DNA from: Tomitella gaofuii
Lineage (GTDB): Bacteria > Actinomycetota > Actinomycetes > Mycobacteriales > Mycobacteriaceae
Length of the DNA: 64,000 bases
Direction: 5' to 3'
Assembly (NCBI RefSeq): GCF_014126825.1
Contig: NZ_CP059900.1
Coordinates: forward strand, 682,001 to 746,000
Numbering within the stretch: the first letter of the stretch is position 1; every line of letters starts with the position of its first letter. A program made the translations under genes and the position numbers. Positions 31,159 through 40,042 of the stretch are shown here, piece after piece. The notes below the pieces were generated by a model. That model saw only the letters and a program-made list of their open reading frames with translations. It did no database searches and had not been told where the DNA came from.

Positions 31159-32226
31159 ATGACGCACGACACTTCCACGCACCCTGCTGCGACCCCCCGC
31201 GGCATCGACGACGTGCCCGGCCACGTGCGCGAGCGCCTCACCCCGCAGATGCGCCGGGTGGTGATCCACCAGCTGGCGCGGGCGGCCGCGGTGGCGGGCG
31301 GAGGCGACGTCCCCGCGGACCCGGTCGCGGCCATGCGCGCCGAATACCGCGATGAGCGGAGGTTCTGGAACGAAGGCGGGCCGAGGATGGCGGCGACCGA
31401 CGAGCTGCGGATCCGCGCTGCGGGCACGGACGTGCCGATCCGCATCCACCGCCCGACCTCCGCCGCGGAAACACCGGCGGTCGTGTACTTCCACGGCGGC
31501 GGGTTCACCGTGGGGGATCTCGACACGCACGACCGCATCATGCGGGTTCTCGCCGACAGGAGCGGCGCGGCCGTGGTCGGCGTGGAATACTCGCTGTCGC
31601 CGGAGGTCCGGTTCCCCCAGGCGCTGCACGAGTGCGCGGGCGTGGTCGCCGAGCTGGCGGTGCACGGCCGACGGCACGGGATCGACCCGACCAGGCTGGC
31701 GGTGGCGGGCGATTCCGCGGGGGCGATGCTGTCGATGGCGACGGCGCTGCTGCTGCGTGACCGCCCTGCGGCCCTGCCCGGCATCGACCTGCACGCGGCG
31801 GCCGCCGCCAGCGGGGCGCTGCGGGCGATGCTGCTCTACTACGGCGGGCACGGATTGCGCGACTCCGCCACGAGCAGGCAGTACGGCGGCTTCTGGGACG
31901 GCATGGCACCGCAGGATCTGCAGGGCTTCCAGAGCACCGTCTTCGACGACCCCGCCGACCGCGAAGGGCCCCTCGTCGACCACATCTCGGCGGATCTGGA
32001 CACGCCGCTGCCGCCCGCCTACGTCGTGGGCGCGGAGCTCGACCCGCTCGCCGACGATGCGCGGGCGCTCGCTGCGGCGCTCCGGCGGGGAGGCCAGGAC
32101 GTGCGGTTCCGCATGGTGCCCGGCGTGCTGCACTCGTTCCTGCACTTCGGCCGGATGCTCGACGAGGCGAACGAGGAACTCGCCTGCGGCGCGGAGTTCG
32201 TGCGGGCGCGCTTCCTGGCCGCCTGA
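31159..32226 (+). CDS. HSL-family alpha/beta hydrolase (esterase)
   Basis: This 355-residue esterase has the hormone-sensitive-lipase motifs: the oxyanion box YFHGGGF, the nucleophile in VAGDSAGAM, and Asp/His in ELDPLADDA and GVLHSFLHF. The family cleaves short-chain carboxyl esters. No signal peptide is visible, so it should act in the cytoplasm on imported substrate. It ends the ABC operon, 25 bases after the ATPase, with GAGGAGAGG upstream of ATG 31159. Beside cdhCAB, an O-acylcarnitine hydrolase role like that of Pseudomonas HocS is an attractive inference, not shown by the sequence. Confidence 0.88.
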   Translation: MTHDTSTHPAATPRGIDDVPGHVRERLTPQMRRVVIHQLARAAAVAGGGDVPADPVAAMRAEYRDERRFWNEGGPRMAATDELRIRAAGTDVPIRIHRPTSAAETPAVVYFHGGGFTVGDLDTHDRIMRVLADRSGAAVVGVEYSLSPEVRFPQALHECAGVVAELAVHGRRHGIDPTRLAVAGDSAGAMLSMATALLLRDRPAALPGIDLHAAAAASGALRAMLLYYGGHGLRDSATSRQYGGFWDGMAPQDLQGFQSTVFDDPADREGPLVDHISADLDTPLPPAYVVGAELDPLADDARALAAALRRGGQDVRFRMVPGVLHSFLHFGRMLDEANEELACGAEFVRARFLAA

Positions 32227-32252
32227 CCAGGCTTGGCGCTCGAGTACGACAG

Positions 32253-32290
32253 AAAAATGCCGGGACACCGTCTGAGCGGTGTCCCGGCAT
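32253..32290 (-). terminator. Intrinsic terminator after tRNA-Pro
   Basis: Arms 32257-32270 and 32277-32290 form a perfect 14-base stem (ATGCCGGGACACCG and its complement) with a six-base loop. On the minus strand it is followed by TTTTTC, so it ends the tRNA transcript. Facing the other way it may also stop the esterase operon. Confidence 0.88.
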
Positions 32291-32300
32291 CTTCATTGCG

Positions 32301-32374
<74 letters not shown>

Positions 32375-32437
32375 TGGCGGACCGACAGTGCACGCGGAAA
32401 ATCCTCCCCGGGCACTCCCGAACAAGCCTCGCTGAGT

Positions 32438-33472
32438 CTAGCGCACACCTGCCCCGGAGTGCGAAACGGCCTCCCCGTCGGCCGCCGCGCGGCTGTCGAC
32501 CTGCACGGGGACGAGTGTGAGCAGGGTGGCCTCCGGTCGGCAGAAGAAGCGGGCGGGGGCGTACGGCGAGGTGCCCAGTCCGGCCGAAACGTGCAACCGC
32601 ATGTGTTCGCCCCATTGCGACGGTCCTTTGACCCGTGAGCGGTCGATGCCGCAGTTTGTCACCAGCGCGCCGTACGCGGGGAGGCACAGTTGGCCGCCGT
32701 GGGTGTGCCCGCACAGGGCGAGGTCGTAGCCGTCGGAGGCGAAGTGGTCCAGCACCCGTGGTTCGGGGGAGTGGCTCAGGGCCAGGCGCAGGTCGGCGGA
32801 GGTATCGGCCTTGCCCTCGATCGTGTCGTAACGGTCGCGCTGCAGATGCGGATCGTCCACGCCGGCGACGCTGATCGTGTTGCCCCCGGCGGTGATCTCC
32901 TGCGTGCGGTGGGTGGCGTCGATCCATCCCCGTTCGATGAACGCGGCGCGCAGGTCCTGCCATGGCAGCGGGGGGCCGGGGACGCGCCGGTGATCGCGGT
33001 CGAAGTACTTGAGCGGGTTCTTCGCGACCGGGCCGAAGTAGTCGTTGCTGCCGAAGACGAACGCGCCGGGGCGGTCCAGGAGGCCGCCGAGCGCCTGCAC
33101 CACGGCGGGTACCGCGCGGGGGTGCGCAAGGTTGTCGCCGGTGTTGACCACGAGATCCGGCTCGAGCGCGTCGAGTTCGCGCACCCATGCCTGCTTGAGC
33201 TGCTGCCGGGGCAGCATGTGCAGGTCGCTGAGGTGCAGCACGCGGATGCTCGGCGAGCCCGGGGCGAGCACCTCGAGGGTGGCGGAGCGCAGCGCGAACG
33301 CGTTGCGCTCGATCAGCGTGGCGTAGCCGAGCGACGCCGCGCCCGCGGCGACCACCGCTCCGAGCGCCTTCCAGGCGGGGCCGCCGGGGACCCGCGGGCC
33401 GCTCGCGGGGCGAGGTGTCCAGTGCGTTCCAGAAGTTGTGCCCACGTCTGCCACGATACGGCAGGCGCCCAC
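32438..33472 (-). CDS. Metallophosphoesterase (Rv3683-like)
   Basis: This protein has the calcineurin-like metal-binding motifs in order: HLSDLHM, VVNTGDNLAH, VFGSNDYFG and the paired LCGHTHGGQLCLP. An N-terminal hydrophobic stretch (LGAVVAAGAASLGYATLI) suggests a membrane anchor with the enzyme domain outside. The gene lies next to ponA2 as in M. tuberculosis (Rv3683). YaeI/YkuE-type relatives act on cell-envelope phosphodiesters; the substrate is unknown. The start at GTG 33472 is uncertain, as another GTG lies six codons later. Confidence 0.86.
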   Translation of the reverse strand: MGACRIVADVGTTSGTHWTPRPASGPRVPGGPAWKALGAVVAAGAASLGYATLIERNAFALRSATLEVLAPGSPSIRVLHLSDLHMLPRQQLKQAWVRELDALEPDLVVNTGDNLAHPRAVPAVVQALGGLLDRPGAFVFGSNDYFGPVAKNPLKYFDRDHRRVPGPPLPWQDLRAAFIERGWIDATHRTQEITAGGNTISVAGVDDPHLQRDRYDTIEGKADTSADLRLALSHSPEPRVLDHFASDGYDLALCGHTHGGQLCLPAYGALVTNCGIDRSRVKGPSQWGEHMRLHVSAGLGTSPYAPARFFCRPEATLLTLVPVQVDSRAAADGEAVSHSGAGVR

Positions 33473-33561
33473 CGTCCGAACGGCTGTGCACAGGGCACGG
33501 GTGCAGGAAGCCAGGGTGCGCGGGCCGGGGTGCGCGTCCGGGGCGCGTACCGTTTCACGCT

Positions 33562-34032
33562 ATGGGAGAACTCAAGGATCAGATCCGCGGCGACCTCACC
33601 GCCTCGATGAAGGCCAAGGATCCGCTGCGTACCGGGACGCTGAGGATGGTGCTGTCCGCGGTGCAGGCGGAGGAGGTCGCGGGCAAGGAGGCGCGCACCC
33701 TCACCGACGACGAGGTGCTCAAGGTCATCGCCAAGGAGTCGAAGAAGCGCCTGGAGGCCGCGCAGGTGTTCGACGATGCCGGCCGGGCGGAACTGGCGCG
33801 CAAGGAGCGGGCCGAGGAGGAGATCCTCGCCGCGTACCTGCCGCGGCAGCTGGACGACGACGAACTGGGCCGGGTGGTCGACGAGGCCGTCGCGGAGGTG
33901 CGCGAGCAACTGGGCGCGGAGCCGGGGATGCGTCAGATGGGGCAGATCATGAAGGCGGCGACGGCCCGCGCCGCGGGACGCGCGGACGGATCCAGGCTGT
34001 CGAGTGTGGTGAAATCCCGCCTGGCGGGCTGA
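33562..34032 (+). CDS. YqeY/GatB-tail family protein
   Basis: This 156-residue protein is of the YqeY family, which resembles the tRNA-binding tail of GatB. It starts MGELKDQIRGDLTASMKAKD and contains RTGTLRMVLSAVQAEEVAGK and MGQIMKAATARAAGRADG. The function of free-standing YqeY is not settled; an effect on tRNA amidation is assumed from the GatB likeness. The ATG at 33562 has no strong ribosome-binding site. It is divergent from the phosphoesterase and converges on ponA2. Confidence 0.9.
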   Translation: MGELKDQIRGDLTASMKAKDPLRTGTLRMVLSAVQAEEVAGKEARTLTDDEVLKVIAKESKKRLEAAQVFDDAGRAELARKERAEEEILAAYLPRQLDDDELGRVVDEAVAEVREQLGAEPGMRQMGQIMKAATARAAGRADGSRLSSVVKSRLAG

Positions 34033-34050
34033 TCGGCGCCCGACCGGGGA

Positions 34051-36432
34051 TCAGTCCGCGTCGTCGCCCCGGTCGGCACCGCCGTTGTCTCCTCTGTCGT
34101 TGCTCCGGTCCTCGGATCGTGGGGTCGGCCGGTCTCCACGGTCGCCGCCGTTGTCGTCGGCGGGCTTACGGCTGCCGTCGCTGATGCTGATGGTGATCGT
34201 GGAGCCGGGGACGGCGGAGCCGACGGGGCTCACGGACACCACGTTGCCCTTCTGCTTGTCGGACGGCACCGTCACGGACTTGACCTGGAAACCCGCACCG
34301 CGCAGGCGGGCGGTGGCGCCGGCCTCCGTGCGGCCGACGACGTCCGGCACGACCGCGGAGGCGTTGCCCTTGACGTACTGGGGGTCCGGCTGCGGCAGCA
34401 CCGGCGGCGGGTAGTCGCCGAGGATGCGCCCCACCGCCTGATACCAGGCCAGCGCCGGTTCGGTGCCGCCGTACACGTTGCCCTCGGCGCACGAGCGCAG
34501 CGGCGAGGTGCAGATGGGTCCGGGGTTGGTGCCGTCGTTGTACACGTAGGAGAAGCCGGCGATGGACTGGGTGAACGCCAGGAAGGCCGACGAACGGTAG
34601 GTCTCCGTGGTGCCGGTCTTCGCGGACACCGGCGCTGTCCACCCGGCCGCCGCCGCGGAGCCCGCGGACGTGCCGCCGGGCAGATGGTCCTCGCCCAGGC
34701 CGACGGCCAGGGTGTTCGCGAGGCCCGGGTCGATGACCTGCTTGCACGCCTCCTGCGTGACCGGGACCGGTTTGCCGTCGCGGTCGAACACGGCCTCGAT
34801 GGGGGTGGGTGGGCACCAGACTCCGCCGGACGCGAGCGTGGCGGCCACGTTGGCCATCTCAAGCGGGTCCACCGGCGTGGGTCCCAAGGTGAACGACCCG
34901 CGGTTCTCGTCCTTGATGATCTGCGCCAGGCTGCGGTCGTCCACCCCGGACGTGCCGGGCTTGGTGTAAGAGCGCAGGCCCAGGCGCACGGCCATGTCCA
35001 CGGTGGGGTCCACGCCGACGTCCTTGAGCATCTTGACGAAGGCGGTGTTCGGGGAGGTGGCCAGCGCCTGCGTCAGCGACATGCTCGGGGGGTAGTCGCC
35101 CACGTTGCGCACGCAGTACGAGTCCGAGGGGCAGCCGGCGGCACCACCATGACCCATCCCCTGGGCGATGAAGAGCGGGGGGACCTGCACAGTCGTGTCC
35201 AGGCCCAGGCCCTTCTCCATCGCCACCGCAGTCGTGAAGATCTTGAAAGTGGAGCCCGCGCCGTCGCCGACCATGGTGAACGGCTGCGGCTGCACCGTCT
35301 CGTGCGCGGCCGCGTCGAGCCCGTAGGTGCGGCTGCTGGCCATGGCGACCACCTTGTGGGCGTCCTTGCCGGGCTCGATCAGGTTCATGACCTCCGCGAT
35401 GCCTTCGAGGTCGGGCGACGCGGTGTCGGTGAGTGCGCGCTTGACCGAGTCCTGGATCTCCGGCCGCAGCGTGGTGCGGATCAGGTAGCCGCCGCGCTTG
35501 AGCTGCTCGTCGGTGAAGCCGGCGTTGTTGAGGTAGTTGAGCACGTAGTCGCAGAAGAACCCGCGGTCGCCGGCGGCGATGCATCCGCGGGGGAGCGTGT
35601 TGGGCTCCGGCAGGATCCCCAGCGGCTGCTCTTTGGCCTCGGCGGCCTGCTGCGGGGTGATCGCCTCGGTGGACGCCATCGCGTCGAGCACCTCGTTGCG
35701 CCGCTTCGTGGTCTCGTCCGGATTGATGTACGGGTTGAGCCGGGACGGCGACTGCACCATGCCGGCCAGCATCGCCGACTGCGTCAGATTGAGGTCCTTG
35801 GCATCCACCCCGAAGTACGTGCGGGCGGCGTCCTGCACCCCGTAGCTGCCGTTGCCGTACGGAACCAGGTTGAGGTAGCGGGTGAGGATCTCGTCCTTGG
35901 AAAGCTGCTTGTCCAGCGTCAGCGCCATCCGGGCTTCGCGGAGTTTGCGCGAGATGGTCGTCTCGGTGGCCTCGCGGCGCTGAGCATCGGTCTGCGCCGC
36001 CACGAACACCAGGTAGTTCTTCACGTACTGCTGGTCGATGGTGGAGGCGCCTTGCTGCACCTCGCCGCTGCTGGTGTTGGTGAGCAGCGCGCGCAGCGTT
36101 CCCTGCCAGTCGACGCCCTTGTGCGTGGCGAACCGGCGGTCCTCGATCGAGACCTGGGCCAGCTTCATGTAGTTCGAGATCTGGTCGCTGGGCACCTCGA
36201 ACCGGCGCTGGTCGTAGAGCCAGGCGATGGGGTTCCCCGCTGCGTCGACGATGGTCGTCACCGCCGGTGCATCCCCCTCGAGCACCTGCGACGACGACGA
36301 GTCGACGGCGTCGCTGGCCTTGTTGACGACGACCCCTACGCCCCCGAATACGGGGAACAGGACGCCCGCCAGCACGACGCCTGCGAGCACGCAGATGCCG
36401 AGCAACTTCGCGATTGTCTTCCCGGACGGCAC
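34051..36432 (-). CDS. ponA2: Class A penicillin-binding protein with PASTA domain (PonA2)
   Basis: This 793-residue bifunctional enzyme polymerises and cross-links peptidoglycan. After one membrane anchor (residues 8-28) the glycosyltransferase domain has the catalytic Glu97 in VSIEDRRFATHKGVDW and GASTIDQQYVKNY. The transpeptidase motifs are STFK, SPN and KTGT. A single PASTA domain follows (about residues 690-755, VVPDVVGRTEAGATARLRGA), then a Asp/Arg/Gly-rich tail. Alignment by eye with M. tuberculosis PonA2 is close throughout. Start GTG 36432. Confidence 0.96.
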   Translation of the reverse strand: MPSGKTIAKLLGICVLAGVVLAGVLFPVFGGVGVVVNKASDAVDSSSSQVLEGDAPAVTTIVDAAGNPIAWLYDQRRFEVPSDQISNYMKLAQVSIEDRRFATHKGVDWQGTLRALLTNTSSGEVQQGASTIDQQYVKNYLVFVAAQTDAQRREATETTISRKLREARMALTLDKQLSKDEILTRYLNLVPYGNGSYGVQDAARTYFGVDAKDLNLTQSAMLAGMVQSPSRLNPYINPDETTKRRNEVLDAMASTEAITPQQAAEAKEQPLGILPEPNTLPRGCIAAGDRGFFCDYVLNYLNNAGFTDEQLKRGGYLIRTTLRPEIQDSVKRALTDTASPDLEGIAEVMNLIEPGKDAHKVVAMASSRTYGLDAAAHETVQPQPFTMVGDGAGSTFKIFTTAVAMEKGLGLDTTVQVPPLFIAQGMGHGGAAGCPSDSYCVRNVGDYPPSMSLTQALATSPNTAFVKMLKDVGVDPTVDMAVRLGLRSYTKPGTSGVDDRSLAQIIKDENRGSFTLGPTPVDPLEMANVAATLASGGVWCPPTPIEAVFDRDGKPVPVTQEACKQVIDPGLANTLAVGLGEDHLPGGTSAGSAAAAGWTAPVSAKTGTTETYRSSAFLAFTQSIAGFSYVYNDGTNPGPICTSPLRSCAEGNVYGGTEPALAWYQAVGRILGDYPPPVLPQPDPQYVKGNASAVVPDVVGRTEAGATARLRGAGFQVKSVTVPSDKQKGNVVSVSPVGSAVPGSTITISISDGSRKPADDNGGDRGDRPTPRSEDRSNDRGDNGGADRGDDAD

Positions 36433-36590
36433 GCACCACAGAGTACGCAGGGTGCCGCCCGTGCCGTGTACGCGGCGCGCGCACCGGCGTCGTCCATGCG
36501 ACCGCCGGAGCCGCCGCGGGAGCCGGAATCGCAGCGGCGGCGGCCGTTTACCTGGTGGACGGGGGTTGCAGACCGGTGTTCAGTCGCCTA

Positions 36591-36620
36591 AGTTAACAAT
36601 TACTGTGATGCAGTTAACAA
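36591..36620. repeat. Tandem AGTTAACAA boxes upstream of whiB4
   Basis: AGTTAACAA occurs at 36591-36599 and again at 36612-36620, 21 bases apart, so both lie on the same face of the helix. Each contains the palindrome GTTAAC. They sit 34-63 bases before the whiB4 ATG in locally AT-rich DNA. A regulator binding both boxes, or an AT-rich promoter element, is plausible. Confidence 0.55.
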
Positions 36621-36653
36621 ACTGAGGTTTTGCACGCGAAGGGGGCAGGTCAT

Positions 36654-37088
36654 ATGCGCACTTCAGCCCATATGTCGGAATCCGCAAGCGTACGGAAGAG
36701 CACGGGCGGCGAGGACGCGGCCCGTGCGCGCGCCAGGACCACCGGGCACGGTGCCTCGGTGCCGAAGCTCCGCAAGACCGGGATCCCGCCGTTGTCGGTG
36801 GATTCCAGCGAGGCACGGATGGCGTGGACGTCGCAGGCACTGTGCCGCAACATCGACCCCGACGAGCTGTTCGTCCGGGGCGCGGCACAGCGCAAGGCCG
36901 CCACGATCTGCCGGCACTGCCCCGTCATGCTCGAATGCGCGGCGGACGCGCTCGACAACCGGGTGGAGTTCGGCGTGTGGGGCGGTATGACGGAACGCCA
37001 GCGCAGGGCGTTGCTTAAGGAGCACCCCAACGTGACGTCCTGGGCCACCTTCTTCGAAGCCGCCCGGCGACGCCGTTCGGTCGGCTGA
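36654..37088 (+). CDS. whiB4: WhiB4-like iron-sulfur transcription factor
   Basis: This 144-residue Wbl protein has the four cluster-binding cysteines 64, 86, 89 and 95, in ALCRNIDPDELF and ICRHCPVMLEC. The turn motif GVWGGMTERQRRALL and a basic C-terminus for DNA contact follow. WhiB4 senses oxygen and redox state in mycobacteria and controls antioxidant genes. The location between ponA2 and the anion ATPases matches Rv3681c. The ATG at 36654 follows AAGGGGGCAGG; a TTG at 36630 is less likely. Confidence 0.94.
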   Translation: MRTSAHMSESASVRKSTGGEDAARARARTTGHGASVPKLRKTGIPPLSVDSSEARMAWTSQALCRNIDPDELFVRGAAQRKAATICRHCPVMLECAADALDNRVEFGVWGGMTERQRRALLKEHPNVTSWATFFEAARRRRSVG

Positions 37089-37113
37089 CCGCGCGACGGC
37101 CGCCGCCGCGCGG

Positions 37114-38265
37114 TCAGGAGCCGTCGGCGACGAGCTGGTCGCCGACGGCGCGCAGCGCGTCGAGGCTGGAGACCTCGAACGGCAGCGACGGCACACCGAC
37201 GACGGGTACGCGCGGGTGCGCACCGGTGAAGCGGCCGAGCAGCCGCACCTCGCGCTTCGCCGTCGCACCCCGCTCGGCGTGGATGCGCAGCACCGCGCCG
37301 GCCACCGGCGGAAGGGACGGTTGCCGTGGTTCGCCCTCCGGGGCTCCGCGCTCCTCATCGAGTCGGTCGGCTGCGGCCAGCGCCTTCTCCACCGGCAGCG
37401 GGGACAGCATCGGGTGCGTGCGATTGAGCACCAGCCCGGCCAGCGGCATGTTCTCGTCGGTGAGGCGCTCGACGAAGAACGACGCCTCCCGCAGCGCGTC
37501 GGGCTCCGCGGCGGAGACCACGAGGAACGCCGTGCCGGGCCTGCGCAGGAGCTGGTAGGTGCGGTTGGCGCGTTCACGGAAGCCGCCGAACATCTCCTCG
37601 AACGACTGCACGAACAGCGAGGCGTCGGCGAGCATCGAGCTGCCCACCACCGTCGACACCGCGCGCATCGCCATGCCGACGGCGCCGCTGACGATCTTGC
37701 GGATCCCGCGGCCCGGGGCCATGAACATGCGGATCATGCGGCCGTCCAGAAACGCACCCAGCCGTTGCGGGGCGTCGAGGAAGTCGAGCGCGTTGCGCGA
37801 CGGCGGGGTGTCCACCACGATGAGGTCCCACGCGTCCTCGGCGACGAGCTGCCCCAGCTTCTCCATCGCCATGTACTCCTGCGTACCGGCGAAGGACGAG
37901 GCGACGGTCTGATAGAAGGGGTTCGCCAGTATCTCCCGCGCGCGCTCCGGCGTCGCGTACTGCACCACCATGTCGTCGAAGGTGCGGCGCATGTCCAGCA
38001 TCATCGCGTGCAGGCCGCCGCCGGAGGCGTTGTCCGGCAGGGGCACAGGCTGCGGCGTGTTGCTCAGGTCGCCCACGCCCAATGCCTGCGCCAGCCGCCG
38101 CGCCGGGTCGATGGTCAGTACGACGACGGAGCGGCCGGATTCGGCGGCGCGCAGGGCGAGCGCTGCGGCCGTCGTCGTCTTGCCCACGCCGCCGGCGCCG
38201 CAGCACACGACCACGCGGGTGGTGCCGTCGGCGAGCAGTGCCGCAACGTCCACGGTGCCGGTCAT
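37114..38265 (-). CDS. GET3/ArsA-like anion-transporting ATPase (Rv3680-like)
   Basis: This 383-residue P-loop ATPase has the deviant Walker [16 protein letters not shown], switch [15 protein letters not shown] and [18 protein letters not shown]. It is the Rv3680 (BagB) type. Its start overlaps the stop of the partner ATPase (ATGA). In M. tuberculosis the pair is linked to resistance to glycerol-derived, nitric oxide and hypochlorite stress. It lacks the cysteine pair of eukaryotic Get3, so a tail-anchor role is not implied. Confidence 0.92.
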   Translation of the reverse strand: MTGTVDVAALLADGTTRVVVCCGAGGVGKTTTAAALALRAAESGRSVVVLTIDPARRLAQALGVGDLSNTPQPVPLPDNASGGGLHAMMLDMRRTFDDMVVQYATPERAREILANPFYQTVASSFAGTQEYMAMEKLGQLVAEDAWDLIVVDTPPSRNALDFLDAPQRLGAFLDGRMIRMFMAPGRGIRKIVSGAVGMAMRAVSTVVGSSMLADASLFVQSFEEMFGGFRERANRTYQLLRRPGTAFLVVSAAEPDALREASFFVERLTDENMPLAGLVLNRTHPMLSPLPVEKALAAADRLDEERGAPEGEPRQPSLPPVAGAVLRIHAERGATAKREVRLLGRFTGAHPRVPVVGVPSLPFEVSSLDALRAVGDQLVADGS

Positions 38266-39290
38266 CGGACCCCCTGTCCCGCCAGCTGTTCGGCCAATTG
38301 GTAGACGCCGCCGAGGTCCATGCCGTCGGGCACCTCGCCCAGCTCGAGCTGCGCCACGTGCAGCCCCGCGAGCTCTCGGGCGCTCTCGCGCTGTGCCCGG
38401 CACCGGATGGCGTGCTCGATCGTCTCGGTCAGCAGTCCCGCGAAGTCCTCGTCGGAGACGATGAGATGCACGCGCGCGAAGTCCGCACGGATGGACTCGG
38501 CGTCGATGCCGCCCTCCGCGGCCGCGGCGATGGTCTCGTCGTCGAGGAAGGTGGCCTCGGTGCGGTTGACGATCACCGTGCCGGGCTGCAGGTCCAGGCG
38601 CTGCAGCTCGGCCATCGCGTCGGCGGTTTCCTGGACCGGAAGCGCCTCGAGGAGCGTCACCAGGTGCACCACCGTCTGCGGTGAGTGCAGCAGATCCACC
38701 ACGCCCTCCGACTGCGACCGGATGGGGCCGCCCTTGGCGAGGTCGGCCATCGCTTTGGTGACGTCGAGGAAGCTGCCGATGCGGCCGGTGGGCGGCGCGT
38801 CGACCACGACCGCGTCGTAGAGGTACCGGCCGTCCTCGGTACGGCAGGCCGCCTCCTTGATCTTGCCGGTGAGCAGGACGTCTCGAAGGCCGGGCGCGAG
38901 CGTCGTGGCGAACTCGACGGCGCCGATGCGCTTCATCGCCTTGCCCGCAAAGCCCAGGTTGTAGAACATGTCGAGATATTCGAGGAAGGCGGCCTCGATG
39001 TCGATGGCCAGCGCGTGCACCTCGCCGCCACCGTCGGCGACGGCGACCTTCGTCTCCGCGTACGGCAGCGGGGCGGTGTCGAAGATCTGGGCGATCCCCT
39101 GGCGCTCCTCGACCTCGATGAGAAGAACCCTGCGTCCCCCCGCGGCGAGGGAAAGGGCCAGCGCGGCGGCCACGGTGGTCTTACCGGTACCGCCCTTGCC
39201 GCTGACGAAGTGCAGGCGCGCCTGCGCGGCGGTTTCCGGCCACGTGGATGTCAGTCCCTCCACCGTGGAGCGGGCATGTGTAGTGGGCAC
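38262..39290 (-). CDS. GET3/ArsA-like anion-transporting ATPase (Rv3679-like)
   Basis: This 342-residue partner has [20 protein letters not shown] near residue 28, [15 protein letters not shown], and [19 protein letters not shown]. The signature Lys of the deviant P-loop is present. It is the Rv3679 (BagA) type and precedes the second ATPase in a coupled operon, which suggests a hetero-complex. The start is GTG 39290 with no clear ribosome-binding site; a leaderless message is possible. Confidence 0.92.
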   Translation of the reverse strand: MPTTHARSTVEGLTSTWPETAAQARLHFVSGKGGTGKTTVAAALALSLAAGGRRVLLIEVEERQGIAQIFDTAPLPYAETKVAVADGGGEVHALAIDIEAAFLEYLDMFYNLGFAGKAMKRIGAVEFATTLAPGLRDVLLTGKIKEAACRTEDGRYLYDAVVVDAPPTGRIGSFLDVTKAMADLAKGGPIRSQSEGVVDLLHSPQTVVHLVTLLEALPVQETADAMAELQRLDLQPGTVIVNRTEATFLDDETIAAAAEGGIDAESIRADFARVHLIVSDEDFAGLLTETIEHAIRCRAQRESARELAGLHVAQLELGEVPDGMDLGGVYQLAEQLAGQGVR

Positions 39291-39407
39291 CGCCCGAGTC
39301 TATGAGGTGAGATGACGGCGCAGGAGCGTTAGGCCCGTCGCGGCGCCGGGCGTACCACGCTTCGCCGTGCACACGGGTGGCGACGGCGGCGGGGATATGG
39401 TGTCTTC

Positions 39408-39578
39408 ATGAGTGAATCCGAGCAGGCAGTGCAGTGGGAGTACGCGGTGGCGCCGCTGCTCATCCACAATCCCAAAGCCATTCTCGACAACTTCGGCGCC
39501 GACGGGTGGGAGCTGGTCTCGGTGCTGCCCGGGCCCACCGGCGAACAGCACGTCGCCTACCTGAAGCGCCGCAAGTGA
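39408..39578 (+). CDS. DUF4177-type small protein (Rv3678A-like)
   Basis: A 56-residue protein starts at ATG 39408 and reads WEYAVAPLLIHNPKAILDNF, then GADGWELVSVLPG. The pattern WEY...LN..GxxGWELV is that of DUF4177 proteins. The matching mycobacterial gene lies at the same place before the RidA-like gene. Function is unknown. The stop overlaps the next start (GTGA). Confidence 0.87.
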   Translation: MSESEQAVQWEYAVAPLLIHNPKAILDNFGADGWELVSVLPGPTGEQHVAYLKRRK

Positions 39579-40042
39579 GCACGGCGACGCCCACCGCCCG
39601 GCTGGCCGAGCTGGGGCTGGTGCTGCCGCCGGTGGCCGCGCCGCTGGCCGCGTACGTGCCGGCCGTGCGCAGCGGGTCGTTCGTGTTCACGTCCGGCCAG
39701 CTGCCCACGGTGGACGGCGAGCTCGTGCGGACGGGAAAGGTGGGGGCCGACGTCACGCCGGAGGACGCCAAGGATCTCGCGCGTGTCGCGGTGCTCAACG
39801 CCCTGGCCGCCGTCGATTCCGTCGTGCGGCTCGACGACATCGTGCGCATCGTCAAGGTCGTCGGATTCGTCGCGTCCGCGCCGGGTTTCGGCGGGCAGCC
39901 CGGCGTCGTCAACGGTGCCTCGGAGCTGCTCGGCGCGGTGTTCGGGGATGCCGGGCGGCATGCGCGCAGCGCCGTCGGCGTCTCGGATCTGCCGATCGAC
40001 TCGCCGGTCGAGGTGGAGCTGCAGGTGGAGGTGCGGTCGTGA
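39575..40042 (+). CDS. RidA family protein
   Basis: This 155-residue protein is of the RidA/YjgF family, which hydrolyses reactive enamine and imine intermediates of amino acid metabolism. It begins TARLAELGLVLPP and has FTSGQLPTVDG and ALAAVDSVVRLDDIVRIVKV. The active-site Arg typical of true RidA near position 105 is not clear here, so it may belong to a RidA-like subgroup of different activity. Start GTG 39575 and stop both overlap neighbours by four bases. Confidence 0.9.
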   Translation: MSTATPTARLAELGLVLPPVAAPLAAYVPAVRSGSFVFTSGQLPTVDGELVRTGKVGADVTPEDAKDLARVAVLNALAAVDSVVRLDDIVRIVKVVGFVASAPGFGGQPGVVNGASELLGAVFGDAGRHARSAVGVSDLPIDSPVEVELQVEVRS

